64,000 bases of DNA from Marsupella aquatica (GCA_973895155.1 OZ316892.1:11346001-11410000), one strand, 5' to 3'. Positions 9,590-21,880 are shown, counted from the first letter of the stretch. The notes: generated from the sequence alone by a model not told the origin. A program made the numbers and translations.

Positions 9590-12443
9590 TTAGAAAGGCG
9601 ACCTTTTTTGGCTGGCGAGCTCGTCTTCGTTGAGGAAGATTCCGTGGAACCCGTAAGGGACTCGAGCTGGAAGCGTTATGGTGGCAACTGGCTCCAGTGT
9701 TGGAGATCTGGCATCAAACATACCCATAGTGGACACATCGGTAGTTTCGTTATGCAAGTAGGTAACCACATATCCATCGTCTTCAGACTCGGAATCATCA
9801 GCTCCCTCAACTCTTGGCACGAAGAGAGTCTCAGATCCAAAGCAACCGGGGGGAAACTTCCTGACCCCTACCTCCGCAGATCCAGCTGGTGCCTCGAGAT
9901 CCAACTTGACGATCCCGGACATCTTCGGCGATGGTCCATTCAAGGGCAGATAGACGTACCTCGACTTCCGACCGTAGAATCTTTTATTGATACGTCCCAA
10001 TTCCAAATTCCAATCCGAGATTCGTCTTTGAGAACTCCTCCCTGTCTTCATATTCAGCCGGAATTCAGTGACGAAACTTGTCACCTTAGCGGTATTGTTG
10101 AACACTCTAGATGCGGGGCTACTGTTTCCCCCAATAATTACGACGTCGTCACCCTCCTCCCATGCGTTCAAGTAATGAAAACAGCACACACCCGGAATTG
10201 AAAACCATACTACAGCCGAGTCATTGGTTGCATACTTCGGAAGAACTCCAAACCTGTGAGCTTTCCCCTCGTCAATGGTCACTGGGCTTCTACCAGCCAA
10301 CATTTCCGTAAGCCGGAACACCATGATTGGGTCTGTGATCACAGCATAATTTTCGGTAATCGCAAAATCGTGAATCAAGACAGGCTCCTTAACGTTTATG
10401 GCCACGGGTGGCAACATTTTCCCGTCGGGGGTTGTGTACCAGTATTTTACGTGAGGTTTATCGAGAACGTTGTAGCTGTACGAAAACATCTCCCCGGTAG
10501 TTACGTCAATTTTGGGATGTGCAGTCATGGTCTCTAATTTATAGGGGCCCGAGATGTCGTAGTGGCCCAATGTTTCCAGGTCGCCGTCATGCGAAATGGC
10601 GATGGCGTAAGGCATGTCGTCCTCGGATATGGCGAGCAGTTTGCCGTTGTAGAATGCTAGCCCTGCATTAGCTACTCCTAAACCCTGGGATCGTTCCAGA
10701 ACTCCTGCGCTTCCACGCAGATTGAAAAGGCCAAGTCGAGCAAGTCCAATCCAGCCTATCAGCTGGCCCATGACGTAGGGGTACAGCGTATGCCCCGCGG
10801 CCTTCTCCTGCAACACGTACCAAGTTCAAAGATTCACGTACTAGAAAGTACTTACAAAAAAAACCCGAGACCAGTAGAAATCCGGGCCTCCTTGCCCCTG
10901 ACGAATTGTTCAATCGCCCACAACATTATCATTTCCCCACGTCATACAAGACATGACCGGGCCAACCAACCAGAAACTACAGACCGAGTTACCAGGGGTT
11001 GGCCACTAGCCAGGGCTCCTCCAAATCACTCAGAATATTTACAGAATTAAACAAATACAGCAATTGACAAATTCTATCGAGAGAAAACTTCGAATCCCAA
11101 GCCAGGTAGCTATCTAACAAAGGATCAGATGAATGGGAACTCGACCGTGGGCAGACAGAGGAACAGATAGATCGTCCTAGAAGAGAAGAGAAGAGAAGAG
11201 AAGAGAAGAGAAGAGATACAAGGTGAATCAATTCCCGCACATGAAAACAGCGAACGAACGAATAGTCATTCACACAACCCTTCACATCCACAGACCCACA
11301 AAGGTCCCGGATTGACGCACAATGATATCTCGAACGAAAGTATGAATAGACGAAGAGCATGACTTCCGGGTAAACCAGAGAAATCCACTATCACGAGCGC
11401 ATGGGACGCGCAGAAGAGATCGAGGAGATGATGACGGAAGGAAGAACACGAACGTTGAAAGGTATTCAAGTGCGCTCTTGGGTACAGGGCAGTCATAGAA
11501 ATATTAAACAAGTCCAAATATCATGATGACAAGTAGATCATCGGACTGGTTTTAAAGTCAGAGTAAGCACCAGTGTCAACTAGACCGGAATTTCAGGAAG
11601 GAGAAACCAAGGTACTGAATAATATGGAGATGAAACACAGTACAAAAACCGCACAAAACTCTGCTGCCCTTCTTGATGGTCAAGAGAGTGATGGACTCGG
11701 GAAATTTGACTTACCTTAAGGTATCGGTAAGTGCGAGTAAACCGGCAGCAGTAGCTTGGGATGCCATCCTTAATTCTCACAGCATGCAGCATACCATCGC
11801 CATCGAACACGTGGTATCCACCTGACGGATTGAACTGCGGATTGGACCCGTTTCTTATATAAATTCCATTCAAGCACTCCGGAATGGTCCCAGTGACCTC
11901 CAGCCCGGAAGTGGGAGGACATTCGTTGGCTACAGGAGCGAAGTTGTCCACCAGCTGGACCACTGAATCAGCGAAACTGGGCAGGTTATCGGGTTCAATG
12001 AACGTCAGCAAGCTATCGGCCATATTCGCCAACGCGGACATAGGATCCGGTGAATTCGCTACTCTCTGCAGCGCATTTTCCATCCTCTTTACTTTAGTCG
12101 TCGGTGCTCTTTGTGAGATCTTCAGCCGAGAAGAGGAACGAGAGGCCGGGGCGTCAGGTAGAGTTAGTGTTGGTTCCCGCGAATTCAAGGCTTGCTGCTG
12201 CTGATTGCGCTCTACGGTCGATGCAGGGCGACCACCCGTAGTGCTCGCAACGGGGCTCTCATCCTGATGCGGTTGACCAGTCTTGATCTCGGTCCTCAGA
12301 GCGCGCGTTGCGAAGGTCGGTTTGGTAAATTCTCCTGCGATGTGTTTCTTTTGCACCGAAACGCTCTGCTCCAGGGGACGAGCTCCCCTCGAGAATGACG
12401 AGCCACCGCTTCTAAACGTTCTCCTTGGCATAGCTGGCCTCAT
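9590..12443 (-). CDS. Carotenoid cleavage dioxygenase, NCED/CCD4-type, two exons
   Basis: Oxidative cleavage of carotenoids by a non-haem iron enzyme, probably in plastids. Exon 1 is 12443-11715 (243 codons) and exon 2 is 10807-9590. The donor is AAG|GTAAGT and the acceptor is TTGCAG|GAG, in phase 0, giving 648 residues. Residues 1 to about 120 are rich in Ser, Arg and Thr, like a transit peptide. A short helix ending in VDNFAPV follows, then the beta-propeller. The four iron-ligand histidines are present: H340 (TAHPK), H389 (IHDFAITEN), H454 (CFHYLNAWEE) and H631 (PYGFHG). RNGSNPQ and DGDGMLHAVRI are in exon 1. Some blocks look NCED-like (FHYLNAWEE, SEDDMPY), others CCD4-like (RFGVLPKYA, PKMSGIVKLD), so the substrate (9-cis-epoxycarotenoid for ABA, or other carotenoids) is undecided. 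The frame is intact. Confidence 0.92.
11181..11215. repeat. Microsatellite (AAGAG)7 in the dioxygenase intron
   Basis: Seven perfect 5-bp units lie within the 907-bp intron (10808-11714). On the transcribed strand this is a CTCTT pyrimidine tract. Confidence 0.95.
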
Positions 12444-14300
12444 CTTGCCGAAGTCAAGGTGTATGCCGAAATGAAGTAGTCGGGAGACTCAGTCACCGCT
12501 GCTCTTCTTCTGTCCCTACAAACTACTCCGGCCTTGCTTTGCTATGCTCTCGCAAATGAGCAAACAGACATCACTCACCTCATCAAGAATCTAGCTGAAA
12601 GGTTGTGCAGCACCACACTTGTACTGCGACTGAATGTAAGGAATGACGTTCGACCTCTCCATCGCCATGCTTGCCCTCTAGTAGCTGCAACGAGAGCCGA
12701 CAATACCTCCTAGGGCACGTCTGAAAAACTGGCCGGGCTAGCTGGAATTTCCATCGCAGAAATTCGTCGCCGTCGTGGTCTCGGATATATCGCATTGTGA
12801 AGTGAAGAGCGAAATTGCCGGCTCCACGGCAACGAAAACGGACCTGTAGAGGACAAATCGATAGACGGACGTGGATGGTCCCGGATTGCTAGATCGTTGC
12901 GATAGAGCCTTGGGACCCGCTCTTGTAGACCACACACTAGCTGCCGGGCTCATCATACGCACAAACAGTCAAACAGTGAGGTCGCAGACAGAGACCTAGA
13001 GAATTCAAGAAGTGGAGTGAAATTGTAGAGCGCACCTACTCGTTCCGGGAAAGGAGGTTACTCAACTCTCGCCATTCCCTCTGTTCCAAAGAAAATGCCG
13101 AAAATGCCGATAATGGTTCGATGTCCGGGATACTGTTCATTATCTACAGTCCATTGCTGTCTGCAGGGTGATTGCATCCTATCGTTCTCTTCGCATGCGA
13201 CCAATTTGGGGAATCTTCGCATACGACTAATTTGGTGAATCTTGTCCCCATTTCAAACCCCATGCACAGTTTACACCACCCGGATCCTGCTCCGTCAAAA
13301 TGCTTCTTCGTCAGCCAGCGCGACACCGATCTACACAAATATCTCATCAGTCGTTTTTCTCAGCTCTTGCTCCCTCTCCGTCTCGCTCTCTTTCAATTAC
13401 GGACAGGTTGACACCGCGAATCAATCCAGGGAACGTCACTTCTAGCAAGTTTTCGTAGGCAACTTTCTATTGGGCTGTCGACGACATTTAAACCGGGAAT
13501 CACTCCACGCCACGATAGTTTGAGCAGATTTTCGCGGGTAAAATTTCTGCTGGGCTGTTGATGACATCGTTCGATGATTCGATTAAATTGCATGGAATAC
13601 CACGTGGGTGGCGCATGGAAATTACTCATCCCGCGCAACATCGATTTCCGCTCTTTCAGCGAGAAGCCGAGAAGTTCAATTTGCCGTTGGTGTGAGCCGG
13701 TGCATCGTATATAGGTACTGCTACCTGGGACCTGGGAAAGGATTCTGAAGGGGGGCCCATGGAACGCCATGTGGTTAACTAAGAGTAGTATTCCATCAGC
13801 CCTTGACCCGGCTCTCACCCTCAAACTTTCGTCACCCCGAAGTGCATTTGAGGGCAAGTCCGAGTCTCATTCCATGGCGCCCGCATCATTTGATGAGGGT
13901 GAATTATCAATTGACTGTAACCGGGTGTTGAACGACGGTGTGAGGGTTTCGGCTAACGGTGTGCAAAGGGGAACGAGTGGTGCCAGTTCTCGATATGCAC
14001 CTTGAAGGTTTTGCGTCTGAACAAAGGCGAACGAAAGGTTTTGCGTGTTTGGCAGAGTACCCGTATCTGAATGAATCTTTGGATTGGATCTGATTTCGAT
14101 AGAGAATGTTTGGAGCTCGTCGATGCGTGTGCGTTTGGGCAGAAATGGGCTGAACAGCTGAGCTGTGCTCGATCGCAGTTGAGCTGAACTGTGGTGCATA
14201 TGAAATTGGGAAGGCAGATGGGTGTCGTGAATCGAGTCTTTTGAGTGTAGGTCTCACTGTCTGTAGGCCTGGCGGTGTAATTCAAGACCCCATCTCTTGG
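12444..14300. other. Upstream region of the dioxygenase gene, no gene seen
   Basis: It should hold the minus-strand promoter and 5' UTR of the dioxygenase gene. I cannot identify a specific element. Several overlapping frames on both strands (12.6-12.96, 13.1-13.9 and 13.9-14.3 kb) look like chance frames in moderately GC-rich DNA. Confidence 0.45.
13410..13567. repeat. Diverged tandem duplication, about 79 bp per unit
   Basis: Two units, about 13410-13487 and 13488-13567, share 'gaatcaatcca' / 'gaatcactcca', then 'gttttcg' / 'attttcg', and finally 'gggctgt' plus 'gacgacat' / 'gatgacat'. The similarity is imperfect, so the duplication is old. Confidence 0.6.
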
Positions 14301-15963
14301 TGCATTTGCTTCTGTCTTCGTCTTTGTAATCCCTGCTGGGACATGGTCGTAGTAAGCGGAAGAGGTGACCAGGTCCCGGATTTATCTTATCCTGAGGTTT
14401 GTGTATGAGCAGGATCTATATTTTGGGACGCAGTAGTGCATGGGAGATACCGGTCATCTGTTTGGGGTACGAGATTTCAGTCATGGTACGTAGTGGAGTA
14501 AGATGTATTTGCTAATTGGGAGCTTTTACTTGATTTGCGAACTGGGAGCTTGGATTTACAGAGAAGAATTGGTGTTCACTACCTCATACTCTCGAATTAC
14601 AGCGTTGGCTAGGTGAATTGTAAATCTTCGTCCAGTTGTACTATGTTTGAGATCGTAGCAGTTGACCCCAAGCGTTTGTCCTTAATGTAATTAGCAGAGA
14701 TGATCTTGTGCTCTTGTGTTGGTCTGATTGGGAGTTAAGATTGCAGAATGCAAGCAGCTCGCAACTGCTGCAAAATTATGGATGGAAGGATACCAGGCTC
14801 TTACAGTCCAAGGTGTTGAGGAATTACCGGATGCTGAGAAGGTTACCATGGGCCCAAAGGTACAGAAGACACAACTGCTTAGCTTAATTATTGTCCGCCC
14901 CCTTATAAAATTATGTCCAGGTGTGTCGTAGGTGCGTGACATCCTTGAACAATCACTCATTGCTTTGTGAATCTGTAACTCTTTTCCAAGGTCGATGTGG
15001 GGTTACAGAGCAAATTTTTGGTTATCGTAAAGTTCATTGGGACGGTGTGACGGTGGCAAAGGCCTTTGCAAAGTAGCCTACAGATCCCGGTCCTCCTATC
15101 TACACCCCACTGGAATTCCCATTGTTCTTTCTTCTTTTAAGTATGGATGAATGCGATGTTGGAGGACGGAAACAATCTTGCCACGAACTAGAAGGTGTGG
15201 AGGGCATGAAGCTTGATCGAGGCTATATATCCCCTTACTTTCTTTCAGATGTTAAGCCCAAAAGCTGTAAGTTTCAATGACCCGGTTCATGACAGCCTTT
15301 GATTTTTCGTGTCCTGCAGAGCCGACTCATCGACCAGTATCAGTTTATTGCATAAAGCATGCTCCTATGAACAAACAGAATTGACAAGTTTCGTTGACGG
15401 ACTTCTAGGTAATCAGGTTGCAATCAGTATTAATCAGGTTGTTTGGTTCCAGTCAGTATTAATCTGGGCCGTTTTATAGCGAGCTTGATTTGGGTGGTAC
15501 TCGCAGAAATGTGTCGTGTTAGAGTTAGAACGGTCTTATAGAAGGTGTACTTTTGCTATACTGCATTATGAATACACAAATGTATTTGTATCTCAAATGG
15601 CTTGGGCGGTGGCAGCTTAAAGAAAAGATTTTTTACTTTAATCTCATATACTGGATAGTCCTCTAGCAGCCTAATGCCACTCATAGTTTTTGATCCTCCA
15701 CAGACTGTTTTTTGGTTTACTAAAATGTCAAGCGTCTATTTTGATAAAATCTACTACAAATTGTAACCTGCAGGCTGCCCCCACTGCTGCTGTTTTCATG
15801 CTGCTTTGATGACCACAGGAAGACTTTTGATTGCTTGATGAGATGCTGTTGGTGCATTGTCTTGGACCTGTAGCTGCCCTCACCACTGCTACTTTTATGC
15901 TGCTTTTGTGCTGCTTCGGATTGTTGGAGGAAGTGTGGAGGGTGAATTGGACATCGGTTCAAA
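14301..15963. other. Intergenic, with an exon-like stretch at 14728-14880
   Basis: The plus frame from 14728 encodes an Ala/Lys/Glu-rich stretch after a possible acceptor (ATTGCAG at about 14747). It could be an exon or a gene remnant, but I recognise no family. Near 15410-15480 'cagtattaatc' recurs. No transposon terminus for the Harbinger gene at 15964 could be identified by eye. Confidence 0.35.
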
Positions 15964-17373
15964 ATGGAGGTGCCAGGTCCAGATGAAGAAGACAACATTT
16001 CTCAGAATTGGGAGTCGATGATAGCTTTTGTAATCATGAATACAACAATGGCTGTGTCGCTTGCTGTTTCTCTTCTGTCCCTCATGACCAGGCAACATCA
16101 ACTTGGAAGGAGCACAATCTTGCAAAGATTGTGTGCACTGGAAACTTCTAAGTCAAGAAAGAGACGTCGAGATGATGAAGATAACTGGAAGCATGTTTGC
16201 CTATTCATTCAGGTCATTCAAAGTTTTTTCATGAGGAAAAGAGAGATCCAGTGCCGGTGGTACATTAAGCCAAGGAGTATTCAGTGGTTTTACCTTTTTA
16301 TTGACTTTGTGCCTCATGACGGTCCTGAGAGATTTAAGGAGTTCTTTCGGGTCAGCCCAACGACATTCTATGCAATTTGTGACATGGTACACGATGACAT
16401 GTTGACAAACCCGCCATTAGCGTTTTGTACTTTGCCAAACAGACGACTCACAGTTGAGAGGCAAGTAGCTATTGCGCTTAGGAGGCTATGCACTGGAGAC
16501 CAATTCCTTGGAATCTCAGAGCTGTTTGGAGTTTCTTGTCCTACCGCAATCAAAGTAACCTGGAAGTTTATTCAGGCAGTCAATGCACGAGGGAGAAGAC
16601 TTATCAAGTGGCCAACTGGGACAGAGCTAGATGAGGTAAAAAGTGAGTTTCTTGATCGATGGGGATTCCCAAATTGCTGCGGGGCCATTGATGGCACCCA
16701 TTTTCCTGTAGAGTTGCCAGCATCAGAGCGCAGCCAGGATTATTTTGATTTTAAAAAGAAAACATCAGTGTCTATGCAGGCTATAGTCGATTTGCAGTTG
16801 CGCTTCTTGCACATTGTAGCTGGATGGCCTGGGAGCATTCAGGACACACGCTTGCTCAGAGTTTCTACATTTTACAGAGACGTTGAGTATAGAAGAGTCA
16901 AGTTGCAGGGCTTGGATTATAATTGTCAAGATGGAGAGACAATTATAAGGGAATACATAGTTGGGGACGCAGGGTACCCCTTGTATCCTTGGCTCATGGT
17001 ACCTTTTGCAAGGGGATTATCAGATGAGCATGACTTGTGGAACCACCGCCACTCTCAAGCTAGGATGGCAGTTGAAAGGGCGGTTGGGCAGCTAAAAGGA
17101 ACCTGGCGAATACTTAGTCGAATACTGTGGAAACCAAAAAAGCAGAGAATTGGTCCCATGATCTATTGTTGTTGCATTCTACACAACTATTTGATTGAGA
17201 GAGGAGAGCATTTCAGTCCTGAGTTGCTCCGGGGTATTACACCCCATCCAGGTGGATACGCTGGAGTCCATGTGCCTCGAAGGGAGTACATGGACGAAGG
17301 GCCAGAGGCACGGGACAATTTACTGAATGAGGTGACAATTTTGTCAGAACAAAGAAGAACCAGAAGATTGTAG
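15964..17373 (+). CDS. PIF/Harbinger transposase (HARBI1-like nuclease)
   Basis: DDE nuclease of the PIF/Harbinger superfamily. The frame is intact and intronless at 469 residues. A hydrophobic stretch and a basic KSRKRRR segment are near the N-terminus, followed by a helix-turn-helix-like region (about 145-190, with FYAICDMVH and ISELFGVSCPTAI). The catalytic domain has CGAIDGTHF (D243), WPGSIQDTR (D294), GDAGYPLYPW (D335) and MAVERAVGQLKG (E371); D335 to E371 are separated by 35 residues. ILHNYLIE near the C-terminus is also typical. Full length with all acidic motifs suggests a recently active element or a domesticated copy. The Myb/SANT-like partner that these transposons need lies 2.2 kb downstream in the opposite orientation. 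I could not find terminal inverted repeats, so the element boundaries are unknown. Confidence 0.9.
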   Translation: MEVPGPDEEDNISQNWESMIAFVIMNTTMAVSLAVSLLSLMTRQHQLGRSTILQRLCALETSKSRKRRRDDEDNWKHVCLFIQVIQSFFMRKREIQCRWYIKPRSIQWFYLFIDFVPHDGPERFKEFFRVSPTTFYAICDMVHDDMLTNPPLAFCTLPNRRLTVERQVAIALRRLCTGDQFLGISELFGVSCPTAIKVTWKFIQAVNARGRRLIKWPTGTELDEVKSEFLDRWGFPNCCGAIDGTHFPVELPASERSQDYFDFKKKTSVSMQAIVDLQLRFLHIVAGWPGSIQDTRLLRVSTFYRDVEYRRVKLQGLDYNCQDGETIIREYIVGDAGYPLYPWLMVPFARGLSDEHDLWNHRHSQARMAVERAVGQLKGTWRILSRILWKPKKQRIGPMIYCCCILHNYLIERGEHFSPELLRGITPHPGGYAGVHVPRREYMDEGPEARDNLLNEVTILSEQRRTRRL

Positions 17374-19597
17374 AGGTGATCGAATTGCAGATGATCAAAT
17401 TGTCAGCCAATTCTTTTCATTACCATGATATGCAGAGCAGATTATCCCAATGTAGTTATGACATTATACATCTGGGATTTGTTCCCTATTTAGTTAATAC
17501 CTTTGATCCATTGAGTTGCAGAAGACATTACTCAGGATTATTTGAGTGATGTACTCATGTCTTCTCTGTAAGTTGTGACTCATCGGCGATCTGTGAGAGA
17601 CTTAAATTGGACATATCTATCTCATGCTTCTCAGATGAGCTTCTTTTGTCTTTGAATGATGAAATTGATGTGCTCTGGTTGGCATTGTTCTTCGATGAAG
17701 CTTCTTTCTGCACGATTGACATTGAGTATTGTAGCTTGAGCAGAAGTCCATAAACTTGTCATTGTTGTGTATTTTATAGTAGATGAACATTACTAGTCAA
17801 GTGATCCAGAATTTTACCTTGATGCAATCTGTGCGCGCCTACTGGTCTTGCCATTCATTGCTGCCTGTCTATATTGTCGGCTGCACATATAAATGCCTTC
17901 AGATTTTTCAATGTTATGATGTGTAGATTCGCTTAAGGGTGGACATTGCTCAACTTTAGTTATCCGAGCCTCTTTTCTAAAGGTAGGAATCATCATGGTG
18001 GCAAGTGAGGTTGTGAAAAAAATTAATTTGCACAAACCCGTTCACAAAGTAAGTTCACCAAAGCCCTTTGAACACACTAGACTTGACACTTTGAAAACTT
18101 AAAGATCCATCCCTTATATATCAACTATCGGAAATGGCAGGCAGCATCTAATCATGGGACCGAAAAGGTTCACAAGAACAATTGGCCTGAATGCCAAAAA
18201 TTGTACCACCATTTGGAACTTCAGAAAATCAATCAAGAACTCGACTGCCGTAGGTCTCGTTTGTGAGTCAGAATTGGCGTCATGCTTTCAGATACGGAGC
18301 AATCGCCATGTCTTTATGTTCGAACAGGTTGCAGTTTCTCGTGTGCCTTTACAACAATGGCAATGATCATAGAAGTACCAGGGCTTTGGGCTGAGCTCAG
18401 GTAGAGTGAGCGCATCTTACAGACTTGTTGTAGAAGTGCCACAAGGAGTTATTTCACTGGTCGGCATATCTATAATCCACGGCTCTGAATTTACTGGGTC
18501 CGTGTCAAATCAACCTGCTTGAAGAGAGTCTCACTATAGAAGTGCTGCTACGTGAAATCTGACCTATTGACATTTGTTTACCTTGTTCTCTGCCAAAACA
18601 AGTTGTGTTAAAACCATTCATTGTTCACACTCGGAGATTAACTTTGAGTATTAATAGTAGTACAACATAGGTATCTATTGACATCTGTGCATCAGGGTAA
18701 GAATTAAAACTTTCGCACTTCTACCTCTATATAGAAAAGTACTTCTATCCGCCAATTCATGTGCGTTCTTCTACCTCAGATAGATTTGGTAGAGGAAACA
18801 AGGGTAACACATTTCAGATAGACAAAATAAAAGTCGTAAACAGAATAGATCATGACAAGATTCTTCGAAGTTCAGTGATGTCAGGGCAAAGGATGTTTTA
18901 AGTCCAGCTCATTACTGCAGCTCACAATTCGCAGCGACATAATGTCTTAGTGGGTCCGTAGAAGAACTAGAGAAATCAATCTGGTCAAGTTAAAGAAGCT
19001 CCGAAAATGAATATATGCTTTCAAATGTTGAGGGATTTGCAGATCAATACTTCCATGCGTGCTAAGTGATTCCGGCCAGAACTATACAAGGGTGCGGTCA
19101 TAGAACTGAACATGCCCATTGAACGAGGCTCACAACGAAATCCCAGAACTGATTGGAAGAATCTCCAACCACCGAATGGACTTTAAAGAACGAATGTATA
19201 GGTAATTATTGACCCACGCCAAGATCGTGATTCCAGGGTGGACTGGTGACGACGCTACAGTGTGATCCGCCTAATCATCAGGCCCCTTTTCTAAGTGAAA
19301 CCTCACATCAAGGGACCATTCCGTGAATTATTGCACGGATTTGAAATCACATATCACAAAGATTCTGTGGCAAAACGACAAATGGGAAAGGGTGTGGACA
19401 AATGATTCATTCCAACATGTCCCCCAATTTCTAGACCGAAATCAAGGGAAGTGCGACAAACTTTTCATAGAGCCGCCGACCAAATGGCATTAACATCAGC
19501 TGTCGGGCCGGAACTGGCTAGTATTGTGGGCAGCACTACGAGTATTCATTCGACCCAATGTATTAGCTTGCGTTCTAGCCGTTTTCAAGATACAATT
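17374..19597. other. Spacer between the convergent Harbinger genes, no gene seen
   Basis: Only short frames. It holds the 3' ends of both convergent genes, and no repeat or terminator was identified by eye. If the two genes form one transposon, this is internal to it. Confidence 0.5.
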
Positions 19598-20617
19598 CTA
19601 CTTCTTACGTGCTACTTCTGTGGCAAAGAGCCGAATTGAGTCAGAGATCCCTGTGATGGCATTCGACATAGCCGCAGTCATTTGTGACTGTTGACGTATC
19701 ATTTCTTCATGCTTTTTCATGTCAAGATCTACAAGATTATCATGCTTTTCCTTATCCCAGTTACGACTAGTTTCATCCTCAAGAATCTTCCTCGCTGAGT
19801 CTTTCCCAAGGAAATCTAGAAAGGAACTTGTTGTCTTCTTGAACTGCTCGTCAAGTTTATCTCGACGACTTTTCTTGACCCCAGTATATTGCATTCCTGA
19901 TGGGGGCGATCTTTGGTGTAATCCTGCTGCCCCTGATGGGGGCGTTCTCTGCTGCAGTCCTGCTGCTGAAGTTTCCATTGGATCAGCAAGAACAGGACGA
20001 GGAGAATTCACCTCCGCATTATTTTCCTCGGTGTAATTCGTGGCATGTGAAGTATTCCCGATATCAGTTTGCCCAGCCTCCTGCATGAGCTCTTCCTCGA
20101 CATCTCCACTGTCCACCACCTGGTTTGGTGATGGATTGATTGATCGATGCGTGCCCATCCAGCACTCCATGGCATCGAATAATTCGTGAGCAAAATTCAC
20201 GGGAATTTTCCGGCTCTTCCTTTCATCGCTGCCCATTTCATAGTAGTCAGATTGGCCACTCCCGACATGGTTTTGATAATCATATACTTTTTTGAAGTCT
20301 GTGACCAATTTCTCCCAACGTTTCTTGGTCTGCATTGATTGTCTTGTCACACTATCTCTTGCAAGGACTGCCAAAATTTCTCTCCACTTCTGATCTGCAG
20401 TCTTGATTCTCTCTCTTGATGTGTGATTCAAGGAAGTCTCATGCTCCATCCGCTTCGCTGCAATTAATAGAAGGAGTTCATGTAGTCTCCATTGCCTAGT
20501 GGGGGGTTGATCTGAAGCAGGGCCAGAAGGACGAGGCCCATTCGCCACAGCTCCACCAACTTCCTGAGACTGATTTGAGTGAGACTGAACACTTCCACTG
20601 GCAGATTGGGTCGCCAT
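19598..20617 (-). CDS. Myb/SANT-like (trihelix) protein, probable Harbinger partner
   Basis: Likely DNA-binding accessory protein of the PIF/Harbinger system, known in this superfamily to help target the transposase to the nucleus and to the ends. I chose the ATG at 20617 (339 residues, starting MATQSASG). The frame runs upstream to 20725, but a splice acceptor (TTTTCAG) near 20694, with a possible donor (TTG|GTAATG) near 20785, suggests that part is a 5' UTR intron. The N-terminus is Ser/Gln/Pro-rich. The Myb/SANT-like domain spans about 41-125 with tryptophans W43, W78 and W101. A Pro/Ser linker with a repeated PPSG motif follows. The charged C-terminal helix (about 245-339) may bind the transposase. 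It is convergent with the transposase gene and intact. A host trihelix gene is a less likely alternative. Confidence 0.8.
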   Translation of the reverse strand: MATQSASGSVQSHSNQSQEVGGAVANGPRPSGPASDQPPTRQWRLHELLLLIAAKRMEHETSLNHTSRERIKTADQKWREILAVLARDSVTRQSMQTKKRWEKLVTDFKKVYDYQNHVGSGQSDYYEMGSDERKSRKIPVNFAHELFDAMECWMGTHRSINPSPNQVVDSGDVEEELMQEAGQTDIGNTSHATNYTEENNAEVNSPRPVLADPMETSAAGLQQRTPPSGAAGLHQRSPPSGMQYTGVKKSRRDKLDEQFKKTTSSFLDFLGKDSARKILEDETSRNWDKEKHDNLVDLDMKKHEEMIRQQSQMTAAMSNAITGISDSIRLFATEVARKK

Positions 20618-20785
20618 TATATCTGAGAAGCTTGATTCGACAGAGGAGCTCGGGGAGGAGCGTGATCGCAGAGTTAAACTCACACGAGTTTCTCTGAAAA
20701 GAAGATGAACGACATCAATTCCCAATGGTCAGCACAAGAATCTGTTCCCAAGCAAAAGAAGGAAATGACAACGCACAACATTACC

Positions 20786-21500
20786 AATACAAAGTGAAGC
20801 TCACCGAGGGCTAGTGAATTCTGTAAACTTTTCCTTGCATCCAAGTTGTGCGCAGCGACGAAGATGATGTGCAAACGGGCAGGAATTCCAAGACGTATTC
20901 TCCATGTTTGAGAGATTGATCAGCAAAAACGGGCGCTAGCGCCATGTTATGTCAGCCTGCTGCTCCATCCAGAAAACCCATCGTAACCCCGAATGCCGTC
21001 ATCGATGTGACCGATTGCAACCGACTGCAAAACGGCTATTGACGGTCAGAACACCCGTTCACCGTCGGAACCAGTCATCATGAGGGCTGTCAAAGCAGAG
21101 TGGAAGGCCCGACAAGCCTTCCACCCCGAAGTTGAACTTGGGGGCCACCCTGAAGTCGTGAACGGTTGCGATTGTTTCCAAGAAGGGCGCGGATGCCAAC
21201 CATCGAGGGCTGATGGAATACGGGTCTAAGTACTCAAATGCACTCTCAGGGCACCCGTTGCAAAAGGAACAGGGTTCTTAGGGACTCTCAAAGTTGACAA
21301 TTTGATATACTCTACTCCCTAGTTATGTGGGTTATTGACAAAAAATTTATGGACCATAATGACTCCATAATTTTTTTGCAATAACCAAAGTCAGATGAAA
21401 CAAAAAACAAAAACAAACTTTTACAAAATCTTATGAAAAAGTCATGACCTATTCTTGATGACCAAAAGCCATCTTATTTACAAAATGCCAATCACAAGCT
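20786..21500. other. No gene seen
   Basis: Moderate GC up to about 21290, then AT-rich. If the Harbinger pair is one transposon, its right end should lie here, but no partner for an inverted end was found to the left of 15964. Confidence 0.4.
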
Positions 21501-21880
21501 ACAATTGAGGCGTAGGCTTCTATAATGAAACCTCTAGATTGTAATACCAGGGCCCATCATGTGGATGAGAAAATGCATGCTATGATATGTGTCAAATGAT
21601 CATCATACAAATTTTTTGTATTTTTTTTTACATTCAAAAAATGTGTTGTATGGCCTCACCATAACATATGTGCATAGGAAAATGGATATACATAAAAAAA
21701 ATGATATATTATGTATGATTATTAAAATAATGACATACATGATAGTTGAATATATTATATATGATTATTAAAAATAATGAAATACATGATAGTTCTTTTT
21801 TCATTTCATTAACCTTAAATGTGAATATGGAATCTACTTTGGTAACACTTCTATTGTACTCTGGACTATTCATGTTCAAC
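21500..21880. repeat. Dispersed repeat family A, copy 2
   Basis: It matches 2040-2310 (see there) and continues into the short repeat shared with 4561-4650. Internally 'atgattattaaaa' with 'tacatgatagtt' occurs twice (about 21715-21745 and 21760-21795), a small local duplication. Confidence 0.65.

Noticed and set aside
9608-10201. 197-codon plus-strand frame
   Set aside because: Shadow of the second exon of the carotenoid dioxygenase on the opposite strand.
13867-14285. Three overlapping 110-116 codon minus frames
   Set aside because: All three frames are open together in moderately GC-rich DNA with no domain in any. Typical of chance.
14301-21500. Terminal inverted repeats for the Harbinger gene pair
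   Set aside because: I looked for GG-starting ends and TTA/TAA duplications on both sides and found no convincing pair by eye, so element boundaries are not reported.
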